From contig JAGKWY010000026.1 in the NCBI GenBank assembly GCA_021151625.1, forward strand, positions 1-49,012: a stretch of 49,012 nt of DNA. Direction: 5' to 3'. Below are positions 27,001-36,200 of this stretch, piece by piece; the first letter of the stretch is position 1, and the number at the start of each line of letters is the position of its first letter. The position numbers and the translations under genes are program-made. This DNA is from Gammaproteobacteria bacterium. GTDB lineage: Bacteria > Pseudomonadota > Gammaproteobacteria > Pseudomonadales > Cellvibrionaceae. The notes under the pieces are model-generated. The model did no database searches and had not been told where the DNA came from. It saw only the letters and a program-made list of their open reading frames with translations.

Positions 27001-27171
27001 ATCAACATCAGTTACGACATACTTGAGAATGTCACTATCTACGCACAAGGTGCTAACGTCACTAGCGAAGATGAAAAACAAGTCTATCGTTTGGCTGATG
27101 GCTATGATCAAAAATCATTTATCAATGACAACGAAGCGCGTTACTCCCTGGGGGTTCGTGCCAAGTTTTAA
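24031..27171 (+). CDS. TonB-dependent receptor for an oligosaccharide (alpha-glucan locus)
   Basis: The 1046-residue outer-membrane receptor has signal peptide MNTKRGFKKKLIASAIASYA...AIAQ and TonB box EEVVVLG. Its plug contains GKLPDVTITDSLQRITGVQIQR and RGMQQVAVMLNGEQFL. The large beta-barrel ends in YSLGVRAKF with a terminal aromatic. Length and plug are of the type used for sugar uptake in Cellvibrio, Xanthomonas and Caulobacter. The neighbours (halogenase-like flavoproteins, GH97, GH87, sugar MFS) make an alpha-gluco-oligosaccharide the likely cargo. No STN domain is seen, so signalling through an anti-sigma factor is not expected. Confidence 0.9.
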   Translation: MNTKRGFKKKLIASAIASYAALGLGASAIAQENSEAVEEVVVLGVKGAQQNAINAKREASSIIDGISAEDIGKLPDVTITDSLQRITGVQIQRTAGEGNRVSVRGMQQVAVMLNGEQFLAAGNLAGAQPDFGDVPAQLLRSADVFKSLDVTNAVSGITGTIDIRTFRPMDFDEGLTAAGGYELSTGEISKENDGTFNALVSWRNENIGLMLSGVTGEKNLANDYAGRAGDPIGLQMGNDSEFDGQWMVNHNHGYRFSKQTYERNRDGFNLALQADLQNGLELVVEGFYTDAKEYQREVGLNISNRWQGMGALKSDRKALWDDQYQNGWTGAQIAAPTNATKSITGDNGRDWIIADEYNVEPLWLQSIGGNRVIDTGSKNFNVELKFDNGGPFTGVVRGIHGEANNNVLFATAQGGINSFRGDTVQQLYGHFYPKNIVDSYGLTLDPDRLGEVGVNGGRFVLPNPKGYDEDPILGLKLNGYKHAWSGWDQPIAGGLTDTSGEKSLATYMANKDSWIMEGEQLEQDNDTNATLNAVSAEASYKFDDSFITSVDVGLRNSKRTVDVEAYDYWAQFYVNSNNRLSGPDLPNALNVTGCYAMWRSIDQKFDGGGSGAECSAGERLNANDPSSFTPYFVLPPQPLDHFGEKLTFVTDLGKYAQGIPGFWAVDPTTFDDPEGFNRKAFNDIKKIVAPANSYTVTLNELSGFIRGNFEIGPVTGNLGVKVIDSEIIANVYQSTGIQRAYGGSHYYTGRETNSKKRTDTLPSLNLAWNVSDDIKLRASASKNKQELDLFRYGSSLNIFTGPDPEDSTQRIPSGWNSQADINLEPWLSKNFDVSAEWYVGEASMLSLGAFRVEIESFVEQRTSFIDVVSRGKTYSISGDGPVVGKDGKVEGIELGAKLAFSDFTDGFISNFGADLNYTYSPSEGSNDHSNVLGEKYAFANNSEDTYNIIGWYQKDKLQARIAYNYRSDRFTQSYGTLMPATYQPEASFIDINISYDILENVTIYAQGANVTSEDEKQVYRLADGYDQKSFINDNEARYSLGVRAKF

Positions 27172-27208
27172 TTGAATGAATGGATGTAGTGTCAGGTAAA
27201 AATAACAT

Positions 27209-27230
27209 CGGGTAACGACACGGTTACCCG
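27209..27230 (+). terminator. Hairpin after the receptor gene (weak terminator or stabiliser)
   Basis: CGGGTAAC (27209-27216) pairs with GTTACCCG (27223-27230) around GACACG, with partial outward extension by AACA/TTGTT. There is no T run, so it more probably slows transcription or protects the 3' end of the receptor mRNA than ends it, leaving less transcript for the downstream flavoprotein genes. Confidence 0.4.
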
Positions 27231-27292
27231 TTGTTATCTCACTGTGATCAACATAATTTATAAGATCACCTGGATAAAAACATAACGACGTA

Positions 27293-27380
27293 CGATTTAT
27301 AAAAAACAATTTATAAAATTATTTTATAGAAGCCGTTTTATAAAAAGTAAGTATATAAAAAGTACGCTCCATAAAAAGTG
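27293..27380. repeat. AT-rich degenerate repeats of TTTATAAAA
   Basis: Within about 90 bases a TTTATAAAA-like unit recurs six times at irregular spacing of 13-18 bases, the last three ending in AAAAAGT. It fills the gap before the first halogenase-like gene and lacks a Shine-Dalgarno sequence near that ATG. It could be a promoter region, a binding site for a nucleoid protein, or simple drift. Confidence 0.4.
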
Positions 27381-27382
27381 CA

Positions 27383-28894
27383 ATGACTATGCGTGAAGTA
27401 AATAGCATTATTATTGTTGGCGGTGGCACTGCCGGTTGGATGACCGCGGCAAGCCTTAAACATCATTTCAAGCAGCGCATTGATATTACGCTGATCGAAT
27501 CCTCTGAAATTGGCACTATAGGGGTGGGCGAAGCAACCATTCCCACCATTCGCCAGTTTTATCGTCAATTGGGCTTAAGCGACCTGGATGTAATCCGCGC
27601 TACGCGCGCGACTTGCAAGCTGGGTATTCAATTTTGCAACTGGCATCAACCCGGTTCACAGTTTATCCATCCGTTCGGCGTCTATGGCCAGTCCTTACGC
27701 GGTACGGATTTTCATCATTACTGGCTCAAGCTACAACAAAAAAAACGCGTTGCCCGCCTGGGCGATTATTCGCTCGGCGCGGTGCTGGCGCAGCACAATA
27801 AATTTACCTTTCCTGCACAAAAACCACCGTCAGAATTATCTGTGTTTGATTGGGCGTTGCACTTTGATGCAGCGCTCTTTGCCGGGCTGATGCGCAAACA
27901 CGCTGAAGCCAATGGTGTGCGGCGAATCGATGCAAAAATTACCAAAGTAAATCGCCGCGCAAGCGATGGTTTTATTGAATCGGTACAGCTGGATTACGGC
28001 GCAAGTTTTGGCGCGGATTTATTTATCGATTGCTCCGGCTTTAAAGGCTTGTTGATAGAAGAGAGTTTGGCGACCGGCTACGAATACTGGAATCACTGGC
28101 TGCTGTGTGATCGCGCTTTTGCGGTGCAAAGCAAATCCGTTGCGGCACCCAATTCCTATACCAAAGTCACCGCGCGGCCTGCGGGTTGGCAGTGGCAAAT
28201 TCCACTGCAACATCGCGATGGCAATGGCCATGTTTACGCCAGTCAATTTATTCGCGATGAACTGGCGCGCGACCTGCTGGTAAAAAATATCGCCGGCGAG
28301 TTGTTGCACGAGCCGCGCAAAATACTGTTTATGCCGGGGCGGCGCAAGCAAGCCTGGAACAAAAACTGTATCGCCATTGGGCTGGCAGCAGGCTTTTTAG
28401 AACCGCTGGAAAGTACCAGCATTGCTTTGATTCAGACCGGCATTGAAAAAATTCGCCAATTGGTTGCTGCCGGGAAATATAACGACAGCATTGTGCGCGA
28501 ATTTAATGAGACTACTGCGCTGGAATACGAACGGGTGCGCGATTTTATTATCTTGCACTACAAACTCAATGCGCGCGACGACACGGAATTCTGGCGGCAC
28601 TGTCGCGCTATGGAAATCCCCGATTCATTGCAACATAAAATGGAATTATTTAAAGCCTCCGGCCATGTAGTGAATTACCGCTGGGAAATGTTTGGCTTGC
28701 CCAGCTGGCTGGCGATTTTTGAGGGCTTTGATTATTTGCCCGACGCTTACGATGCACAGGTAGATCAATTGGATGAAGAGATGCTGGCGGCGAATCTGGA
28801 GCGTATGCGTGAATCGCTACGCACAACGGTGGCGGATACACCTGACCATGGCGACTTTATCCGGCAGCATTGTGCAGTTGCCGAGGTGGCCTAA
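27383..28894 (+). CDS. FAD-dependent tryptophan-halogenase-like protein 1
   Basis: The 503-residue protein has the FAD motif IIIVGGGTAGWMTAASL (9-25), GEATIP, Lys79 in CKLGIQFCNW, the halogenase motif WQWQIP, and FLEPLESTSI. Lys79 and the Glu of that last motif match the catalytic Lys/Glu pair of PrnA/RebH-type halogenases. Such genes are often placed beside sugar-type TonB-dependent receptors. Their substrate there is unknown and need not be free tryptophan. No signal peptide is present. Start 27383 or 27389 cannot be decided; there is no clear ribosome-binding site. Confidence 0.87.
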   Translation: MTMREVNSIIIVGGGTAGWMTAASLKHHFKQRIDITLIESSEIGTIGVGEATIPTIRQFYRQLGLSDLDVIRATRATCKLGIQFCNWHQPGSQFIHPFGVYGQSLRGTDFHHYWLKLQQKKRVARLGDYSLGAVLAQHNKFTFPAQKPPSELSVFDWALHFDAALFAGLMRKHAEANGVRRIDAKITKVNRRASDGFIESVQLDYGASFGADLFIDCSGFKGLLIEESLATGYEYWNHWLLCDRAFAVQSKSVAAPNSYTKVTARPAGWQWQIPLQHRDGNGHVYASQFIRDELARDLLVKNIAGELLHEPRKILFMPGRRKQAWNKNCIAIGLAAGFLEPLESTSIALIQTGIEKIRQLVAAGKYNDSIVREFNETTALEYERVRDFIILHYKLNARDDTEFWRHCRAMEIPDSLQHKMELFKASGHVVNYRWEMFGLPSWLAIFEGFDYLPDAYDAQVDQLDEEMLAANLERMRESLRTTVADTPDHGDFIRQHCAVAEVA

Positions 28895-28958
28895 CGCAGG
28901 GATAAAAAGTGGCGTAAAGCTGTGGTTAAAATAACAAATAAATTTGGGACAAGACACC

Positions 28959-30470
28959 ATGAAACCCTTACAAAAAATTCTTATTGTTGGTGGCGGTACC
29001 GCAGGCTGGATTGCTGCTTCCATTCTCAGTAAACAGCTGGAAAAAACCGATGGCTCCGCGCCCTCGGTACAAATCCAGCTGGTGGAGTCAGAGGAAATCG
29101 GCACTATTGGTGTGGGCGAGTCCACCATTCCACCGTTTCTGGAGATGCTGACTAACCTGGAAATTAACGAGCAGGAATTTATTAAATACACCCAGGCCAG
29201 CTTTAAATTGGGCATCCAGTTTACGGATTGGCGAGTGAAAGGCGAATCCTATTTTCATCCCTTCGGCACTATTAGCGCAGGTATGAAGGAATTTACCTTT
29301 TACCAGATGTGGTTAAAGAGTTTGCATCAAGGTGAGTCTCTTGGGTTGCAAGATTTTTCGCCCTGTAACCTGATGGCAAAACACGGGCGTTTTTATTTGC
29401 CGCAGCTGGCCGATAAAACTGCCATTGGCGAGGCGCGCTATGCCTTGCATCTGGATGCAAAACTGGTTGCGCAGTATTTGCGTAATTATGCCGAAGCAAA
29501 AGGCGTGCAGCGCACCGAAGGCAAAATTATGAGTGTAGTGCAGCGCGATGATGGCGGTATTGCCAAAGTGGTGTTGCGCAGCGGCGAGGAAATTAGTGCG
29601 GACTTTTTTATAGATTGCTCCGGCTTCCATGCGCTGTTAATTGAAAAAACACTCGGCGCCAGCTATTGCGACTGGACCCAGTACTTGCCCTGTGATCGCG
29701 CGGTTGCCGTGCAAACTGAAAACGTGGGTGATACCACACCTTATACCCGCGCCACGGCGCGCGACCACGGCTGGACCTGGCGAATCCCTTTACAAAAACG
29801 TACGGGTAATGGTTATGTTTATTCCAGTTGCTATTGCAGCGACGATGAGGCAATAAATACTCTGATGGGCGCCGTTGACGGCAAAGCATTGATAGAGCCG
29901 CGCGTAATTCCGTTTAAAACCGGCGTGCGCAATGAAATCTGGAAAAAGAATTGCCTGGCAATCGGGTTGGCGTCCGGATTTATTGAGCCGCTGGAATCTA
30001 CTGCGATTCATTTGGTGGTGCGCGGCATCATTCATTTTGTGCGCAACTTTCCCGATCAGGATTGTGATGCCGCATTGATCCGCAATTACAACCGCGGTAT
30101 GACGCGCGAATACGAAGAGATCCGCGATTTTATTGTGTTGCATTATTGCCTGACTGAACGCGAGGACACACCTTTCTGGCGCTATTGCAAAACCATGGAG
30201 TTGCCCGAATCACTGCAGGACTTTATCGATTACTTCAAGGTGCATGGCGGCCTGCCGGAAATGATTGATGCGTTATTTCATCCCGTGAGCTGGCGCTCGG
30301 TGTGCGAGGGCATGGGGCTGCGTCCGCAAAAATATTCGCCGGTGATTGAGGAAATGAATTATGCGGATTTGTACGGCGGTATGCACCGTTATGCGATTGC
30401 GTTGGAAACCTTTGTGAAAAAACTGCCGACGCATGACCAGTTTATTCGCGACAATTGCTCTGCATTTTGA
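28959..30470 (+). CDS. FAD-dependent tryptophan-halogenase-like protein 2
   Basis: The product has 503 residues from ATG 28959, preferred over TTG 28944. It is a paralogue of the preceding gene and carries ILIVGGGTAGWIAASIL, GESTIP, Lys83 in FKLGIQFTDW, WTWRIP and FIEPLESTAI, so FAD binding and the catalytic Lys/Glu pair are kept. It follows its paralogue by 64 nt and ends before a strong terminator, closing a receptor-flavoprotein-flavoprotein unit. Both retain the active-site residues, so this is not one live gene and one dead copy. Substrate unknown. Confidence 0.87.
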   Translation: MKPLQKILIVGGGTAGWIAASILSKQLEKTDGSAPSVQIQLVESEEIGTIGVGESTIPPFLEMLTNLEINEQEFIKYTQASFKLGIQFTDWRVKGESYFHPFGTISAGMKEFTFYQMWLKSLHQGESLGLQDFSPCNLMAKHGRFYLPQLADKTAIGEARYALHLDAKLVAQYLRNYAEAKGVQRTEGKIMSVVQRDDGGIAKVVLRSGEEISADFFIDCSGFHALLIEKTLGASYCDWTQYLPCDRAVAVQTENVGDTTPYTRATARDHGWTWRIPLQKRTGNGYVYSSCYCSDDEAINTLMGAVDGKALIEPRVIPFKTGVRNEIWKKNCLAIGLASGFIEPLESTAIHLVVRGIIHFVRNFPDQDCDAALIRNYNRGMTREYEEIRDFIVLHYCLTEREDTPFWRYCKTMELPESLQDFIDYFKVHGGLPEMIDALFHPVSWRSVCEGMGLRPQKYSPVIEEMNYADLYGGMHRYAIALETFVKKLPTHDQFIRDNCSAF

Positions 30471-30514
30471 TGAATTAATTTCCCCGTTTTACTTGTTATA
30501 TCCCTCCAGCTTTG

Positions 30515-30538
30515 GCGGTGCTTAAGCGCCGCTTTTTT
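30515..30538 (+). terminator. Rho-independent terminator after the halogenase-like genes
   Basis: GCGGTGC (30515-30521) pairs with GCGCCGC (30526-30532), with one G-T pair, around TTAA. Six T follow directly. It ends the receptor-flavoprotein unit before the GH97 promoter region. Confidence 0.85.
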
Positions 30539-30592
30539 ATTTTTCCCAGTTGTTATTTTTTGTGAATGTTGCGCTTTATCCCAGTGTTAAAA

Positions 30593-30630
30593 AAAGAAAT
30601 CGATTTCAGTTTTTTGAAAACGATTTCTTT
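30593..30630. promoter_or_regulatory. Double operator, copy B (ahead of GH97)
   Basis: A 38-bp unit identical at 35 of 38 positions to the one at 23663-23700; the three differences are consecutive, in the spacer. It again holds GAAATCGATTTC (30596-30607) and TTTTGAAAACGATTTC (30612-30627), 130 bases upstream of the GH97 ATG. This suggests that GH97 and the receptor/transporter pair answer to the same regulator, probably the LacI protein encoded at 37003. Confidence 0.75.
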
Positions 30631-30759
30631 TTTTGAATCAGGGTTTTAGCGCTGGACAGCGGAAAAACTCGCGATTAAATTAAGTTTATGCAATGCGACG
30701 GTGCTTTCGGAAGCAGGCATTGTGAATCACCCAAAAAATTAGCAGCGATTAAAATACCA

Positions 30760-32781
30760 ATGAAAAAATTAATCATGACTTTGATTACCTCTTTGGCTTC
30801 GGCCTTAGCCACTGCCCAGACACCAGTGGCCAGTATCAGCTCACCAGCGAAGACCTTGCGTGTGGATGTGTACCTGAGTGCACAGGGAGAACCCAGCTAC
30901 CAGGTAAATTATCAAGGCAAATCCTTGCTTGCCGATTCACGCCTGGGTTTTGATTTAAAAAACCAACCCGCGTTGGCGCAGGGCTTTGAATTGGTTTCTG
31001 CCAAAACCGGCAAATTCGATGAAACCTGGGAGCAGCCATGGGGTGAGGAGCGTTTAATTCGCAATCACTACAATCAGTTGCGTTTGGCGTTGCGCGAAGA
31101 AACTGGCAGTAAACGTAAACTGGATGTAGTTTTTCGTGTGTACGATCAGGGCGTTGGTTTTCGCTACGAATTTCCCAAACAGGATGCTCTGCCGCAGGTT
31201 GAAATTCTGCGCGAGCTGACCGAGTTTAATTTTGCTGCTGATCACAGCGCCTGGTGGACACCGGGGCAGGCGGGCAACCAATACGAATATCTTTACCAGC
31301 AAACTCCCATTAGCAAAATGGGGCTGGTGCACACCCCGGTTACGTTAAAAACGGCGGACGGTATTTATGTCGCACTGCATGAAGCTGCACTGCACAATTA
31401 TTCCACTATGAATGTCACAGGTGCAGCCGATGGAAAAATCAGTGCAACCCTGGTGCCCACCTCTAAAAACCAACCGGTTGCGGTCACTTTGCAAACGCCA
31501 GCGGCAACACCCTGGCGCACCTTGCAAGTTGAAAATTCGGCAACCGCATTAATCACCAATTATTTAACCCTGAATTTAAATGAGCCCAATAAACTTGGTG
31601 ATGTGTCCTGGATCAAACCGGCGAAATATGTGGGCATCTGGTGGGAATTGCATTTGGAAAAAACCAGTTGGAAATCTGGCCCTACACACGGTGCAACAAC
31701 CGCCAACACCAAAAAATATATCGACTTTGCTGCTAAGCATGGTTTTGCCGGTGTATTGGTAGAAGGTTGGAATAAAGGTTGGGATGGTGAATGGTGGAAG
31801 CCTGGTGGTGGCAATGCCTTTAATTTTTATACCCCGACACCGGATTTCGATGCGAAAGAACTGGCGCGCTACGCCAAAGAAAAAGGTGTGTACATTATTG
31901 GCCACCACGAAACCGGTGCGGCGATTGAAAATTATGAAAGCCAGTTGGATGAGGCGTTTGATTTTCTCAGCGCCCACGGTATGCAAGCGGTGAAAACCGG
32001 CTATGTAGAAACCGGCGAGGAACTGGTGAATGGTTTGTATCACCACGGTCAATTTTATGTAAACCATGCACAGCGCGTTATTGATAAAGCGGCACAACAT
32101 AAAATCGCTGTGGTTGCCCATGAAACGGTAAAAGATACCGGTGAGCGTCGCACCTACCCGAATATTATTTCGCGCGAAGTAGCGCGCGGCCAGGAATACG
32201 ATGCATGGTCGGTAGATGGCGGCAACCCACCCAATCACACCGCAATCATTCCTTTTACGCGCTTGTTGTCCGGCCCTATGGATTTCACTCCTGGTGTCTT
32301 TGAGTTGACCTTGCCTTCACGCCCTAACAATCAGGTGAATACTACCCTGGCGAAACAGCTCGCACTCTATGTAGTGATTTATTCTCCCGTGCAAATGGCG
32401 TCGGATTTACCGGAGCACTATGAAGCGCATCCGGATGCATTTCAGTTTATTAAAGACGTTGCTGTCGATTGGGAAACAACTAAACCGCTTGCCGGTGAAA
32501 TTGGTGAATACATTGCCATAGCACGCAAGGCGCGCAAGAGCGACAACTGGTTTGTTGGTGCGCTCACCAATGAACAGGCACGCAGTTTGAATATCAAATT
32601 GGATTTCCTCACTGCCGGAAAAAAATACCGCGCGCGTATTTATAAAGATGGTGCAACAGCGCATTACAAAACCAATCCCGGTAGTTATGAGATTGAGGAG
32701 CGCGTGGTGAGCGCGGGCGATGATATTGTCGTCAAGCTTGCACCTGGCGGCGGCTTTGCCATCAGCTTGATGGCTGAGTAA
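30760..32781 (+). CDS. GH97 alpha-glucosidase, SusB-like
   Basis: The product has 673 residues from ATG 30760, giving the signal peptide MKKLIMTLITSLASALATAQ; the longer frame adds 24 unlike residues. Family 97 features are the N-terminal beta-sandwich (SSPAKTLRVDVYLS...), VEGWNKGWDGEWW, the HHE at 382-384, VVAHETVKDTGERRTYPN and REVARGQE. Where retaining GH97 members carry an aspartate nucleophile (KxDF), it reads AVKTGYV, consistent with the inverting SusB-type alpha-glucosidases. It should release glucose from alpha-linked oligosaccharides in the periplasm. Subtype assignment is from memory of the family. Confidence 0.87.
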   Translation: MKKLIMTLITSLASALATAQTPVASISSPAKTLRVDVYLSAQGEPSYQVNYQGKSLLADSRLGFDLKNQPALAQGFELVSAKTGKFDETWEQPWGEERLIRNHYNQLRLALREETGSKRKLDVVFRVYDQGVGFRYEFPKQDALPQVEILRELTEFNFAADHSAWWTPGQAGNQYEYLYQQTPISKMGLVHTPVTLKTADGIYVALHEAALHNYSTMNVTGAADGKISATLVPTSKNQPVAVTLQTPAATPWRTLQVENSATALITNYLTLNLNEPNKLGDVSWIKPAKYVGIWWELHLEKTSWKSGPTHGATTANTKKYIDFAAKHGFAGVLVEGWNKGWDGEWWKPGGGNAFNFYTPTPDFDAKELARYAKEKGVYIIGHHETGAAIENYESQLDEAFDFLSAHGMQAVKTGYVETGEELVNGLYHHGQFYVNHAQRVIDKAAQHKIAVVAHETVKDTGERRTYPNIISREVARGQEYDAWSVDGGNPPNHTAIIPFTRLLSGPMDFTPGVFELTLPSRPNNQVNTTLAKQLALYVVIYSPVQMASDLPEHYEAHPDAFQFIKDVAVDWETTKPLAGEIGEYIAIARKARKSDNWFVGALTNEQARSLNIKLDFLTAGKKYRARIYKDGATAHYKTNPGSYEIEERVVSAGDDIVVKLAPGGGFAISLMAE

Positions 32782-33255
32782 TAGGTTTAAATTTTGTAGA
32801 TTTATTTGGTTAGTGTGTTTGCTTGTAGTGTGGTTTGAGTTTGTGCATAACTGGAGTTTTCTTCGCCAGGAGGGCGAGTGTTTTACCCGTAGTCTCTCCC
32901 TTGCTTGGGGCAGTGCTGAATGTGTGCAGTGGAACGTGTCTTTCTGCTGTGGACGCTGTATCAGGCTGCTCCTTTTTTATATCCATAATGCGGGATTTAG
33001 TGTTCAGGTTTGTATTTTTCACTCACACGAAAGCAGGCTTCTAATAACAATAAAGAAATCCATTTTTTAGCGTATTTTAACTTGATCTGCGCTTTTCTAT
33101 TGTAAGGCACAAGGGCGAATCAATCCTGCGCAACTAAATCGCACAGAGATTCGCGATGGAATGATAAAAAAATACAAGGAACGCCGGTTGGCCAGTTAAT
33201 TCTTAATTGGTTAACCATTAGCACAACCACAGTAAAAAATAATGAGGACTTTGCA
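32782..33255. other. 474-nt region without a supported gene
   Basis: Short open frames here lack ribosome-binding sites and protein-like composition. AAAGAAATCCATTTTT (33052-33067) resembles the left part of the 38-bp operators, and TGGTTAACCA (33208-33217) is a small palindrome about 40 bases before the GH87 ATG. Either could be regulatory. No terminator is obvious after GH97. Confidence 0.4.
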
Positions 33256-36200
33256 ATGACAAAGTATTTTGTCTCCGGCAATGCGCGCATCGCCAGCTTG
33301 TGTGCAGCCATGGGTTTATTAACTCCACTGCTCACAGTATCAACCAGCACCCAGGCCCAAACCGCTGAACGCGGCGCCTACCAAATGCCCTATACCCGCT
33401 ATGAGGCGGATGTGGCGGCGCGCAGCAGTAATGCGCAATTAATCCAAACCACCAATTTTGATATTCAATCCACCGCGTCTGAAGCGTCGCAACAGAAATA
33501 TATTGCGCTACCTGCGCAAAATGCTTACGTGGAGTGGACGGCTACTACATCAGGCAATGGGGTGACCATGCGCTATACCCTGCCGGATTCAGCGGCAGGC
33601 ACAGGTTTAAATGGCAACGTGGATATTTATATTAACGGCCAGTTGGATCAAACCGTGCCAATTACCTCCTACTGGGCCTGGCAATATTTTATTAACAAGG
33701 AACCGGAAAATACGCCCCATGCATTTTCTGGCACTGACTATATTGCCATGCGTTTTGATGAGACCCATTTCAAATTAAATCGCACCGTAAATGCGGGCGA
33801 TAAAATTCGCATCCAGAAATCCACTAACGACACTGTGGCCTACGGGATAGATTTTATCGAGCTGGAACCGGTAGCAGCACCTATCGCCAAGCCCACGGGT
33901 TATGTGTCTATCGCCGATTACGGCGCAACACCTAACGATAGCATTTCAGATCTTGCCGCATTTAATTCGGCGGTTGCGCAAGCAGGCGCGCTGGGAACCG
34001 GTGTGTATTTGCCGCCGGGCAAATGGGATTTCAATAACAAGGTGGTGTTGAATACCAGCAACATTGGCATCAAAGGTGCCGGTATGTGGCACACCGAAGT
34101 GTACTATTCCAACCCGGCAAAATTCAGCGGCGGCATGATTGCGCGTGTGAATAATGTGGAAGTCTCCGATATTTATTTCAACACCATTAATAATCGCCGT
34201 TTCGTAAACCCCGGCGATTACATGATTTACAAAGCCTTTATGGGCACCTGGGGCAACAATTCCAAATTCACGCGCGTGTGGGCTGAGCACTTTGAAGTGG
34301 GTGCCTGGTTGGGTGGCTACGATGCGCCTTATCCGGTAGAAGTCACTAATAACCTGGTGATTTCGCAAGCGCGTTTCCGCAACAACTATGCGGATGGAAT
34401 TAACTTCTCCCAAGGCACTTCCAACTCGGTGGTAGAGCATAGCAATATTCGCAACAGTGGTGACGATGGCCTGGCCATGTGGCCATCCAACAGCCCCGCA
34501 GTGCCGGAAGAAGTGAACAATACTTTCCGTTTTAATACGGTGGAGCATGTGTTCCGCGCGGGTGGTGTTGCGATTTTTGGTGGCAAGGATCACAAGGTCC
34601 ACAATTTATTAATTCGCGATTGTTTTGGTGGCAGTGGTATTCGTTTTACCACGGATTTCTCTGGTTATACCTTTAGCCAGCAAGGGCTCTATCGCATTTA
34701 CGATATCGATATTAACAACTGCGGTACCAGTTACGACTTGTGGCACAGGCCGCGCGGCTCGATAGAGTTCTACACACCAAACGGCGTGAGCAATATGCAG
34801 TTCGATAATATTAAAATCACCAACTCGCAGCGCCACGGTGTGCAACTGGTTGGCAATGGTTTTAATAACATCACCTTCAATAATGTCACCATCAATGGTA
34901 CCGGGCTGGATGCATCGGTGCGCGATGTGATGATGAATTCCTACGGTGGTGTGGGCATCTGGACTGAAGCCAATTCCGGCACGGTAACTTTTAATAATGC
35001 TGCCATCAGCAATTTTGAAGATGCGGCTATCGTCAACCAAAACACCAATTTTAATTTGGTGGTGACGACTGCACCTGTGCCTTTGCAGGGAATTTCTTTT
35101 GCCAATAACCAGATCACTATGGGCAACGGCAGCACGCGCACAGTAGATGTTATTTTTAATCCGCCGCAAGCGACCAATAAAAACCTTACCTGGACATCGT
35201 CAGATAACACGGTGATTTCTATTACGGGAGCCAGCTCTGGTTCAGCAACGCTTAACGCATTGAAAGTCGGCAGCGCAACAATTACTGCGCGTTCACAAGA
35301 TGGTAATTTCACCGCATCTATGACAGCAACGGTAACACCGGCGGTGAGCATCGCGGCTACCAGTGATACCGCAAGCGAAGCGGGTGCAGTGGCCAGCGTA
35401 CGAATCAGTGCACCGCAAATTGCCAGCGCAATTAATGTGGCTTACACCATTTCCGGTTCTGCCAGCAGCAACGACTATACAGCAACTCCCGCGTTAACCG
35501 GTGTGGTGGCTTTATCGCCAAGTAAAACCGAACAAGTTATTACTATCGTTGCAAATGACGATGCCATTTTTGAAGGCAAGGAAACTTTATTTATTACTTT
35601 GCAACCTGGCAGCGGTTATCAATTAAGCACGGCGGTATCGGCCACGGTAAATATTATCGATAACGAATTGCCAGCCTGTACATCGCCGGCAATTGGTTTT
35701 AGCGGCAGTGCACCGGTGGTTGATAATACGATTGAATCGCTTTGGAGCTCTGTGCCTGTGCGCGCAATCGATAATGTGACCCTGGGTGGGCGCCCGGCAG
35801 ATTACGCCGGCAAATGGCGTGCAATCGCCACGGCTGATCGCTTGTTCCTGTTGGTGGAAGTAAATGACGCAACCAAAACCAACGACTCGGGCGCGAGTTG
35901 GTGGGAAGATGATGTGATCGAAATTTTTATCGATGGCAACAATAGCAAAGGCACCAGCTACGACGGCGCTAACGATTTCCAATTGGGCTTCCGCTGGAAT
36001 GACTCAACAATTCAGGTTGGCGGAAATTCAGTAAATCGCACTAGTGGTATTGTGAAATCCCATTACGCCACGGCGAGCGGCCATACACTGGAAGTTTCCA
36101 TTCCCTGGAGCACTATTGGCGTAACGCCGGCAGTGGGTGATCGTATTGGTTTGGATGTGTCTGTTGATGATGATGACAACGGTGGTGCGCGCGATTCGCA

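Noticed and set aside
31576..32238. Antisense open frame of 220 codons within GH97
   Set aside because: It is opposite a well-supported gene and shows no domain or motif.
33946..34602. Long open frame (218 codons) antisense to the GH87-type gene
   Set aside because: It lies entirely opposite a convincing gene, has His/Ile/Val-rich low-likelihood composition and no ribosome-binding site. It is a shadow of the beta-helix repeats.
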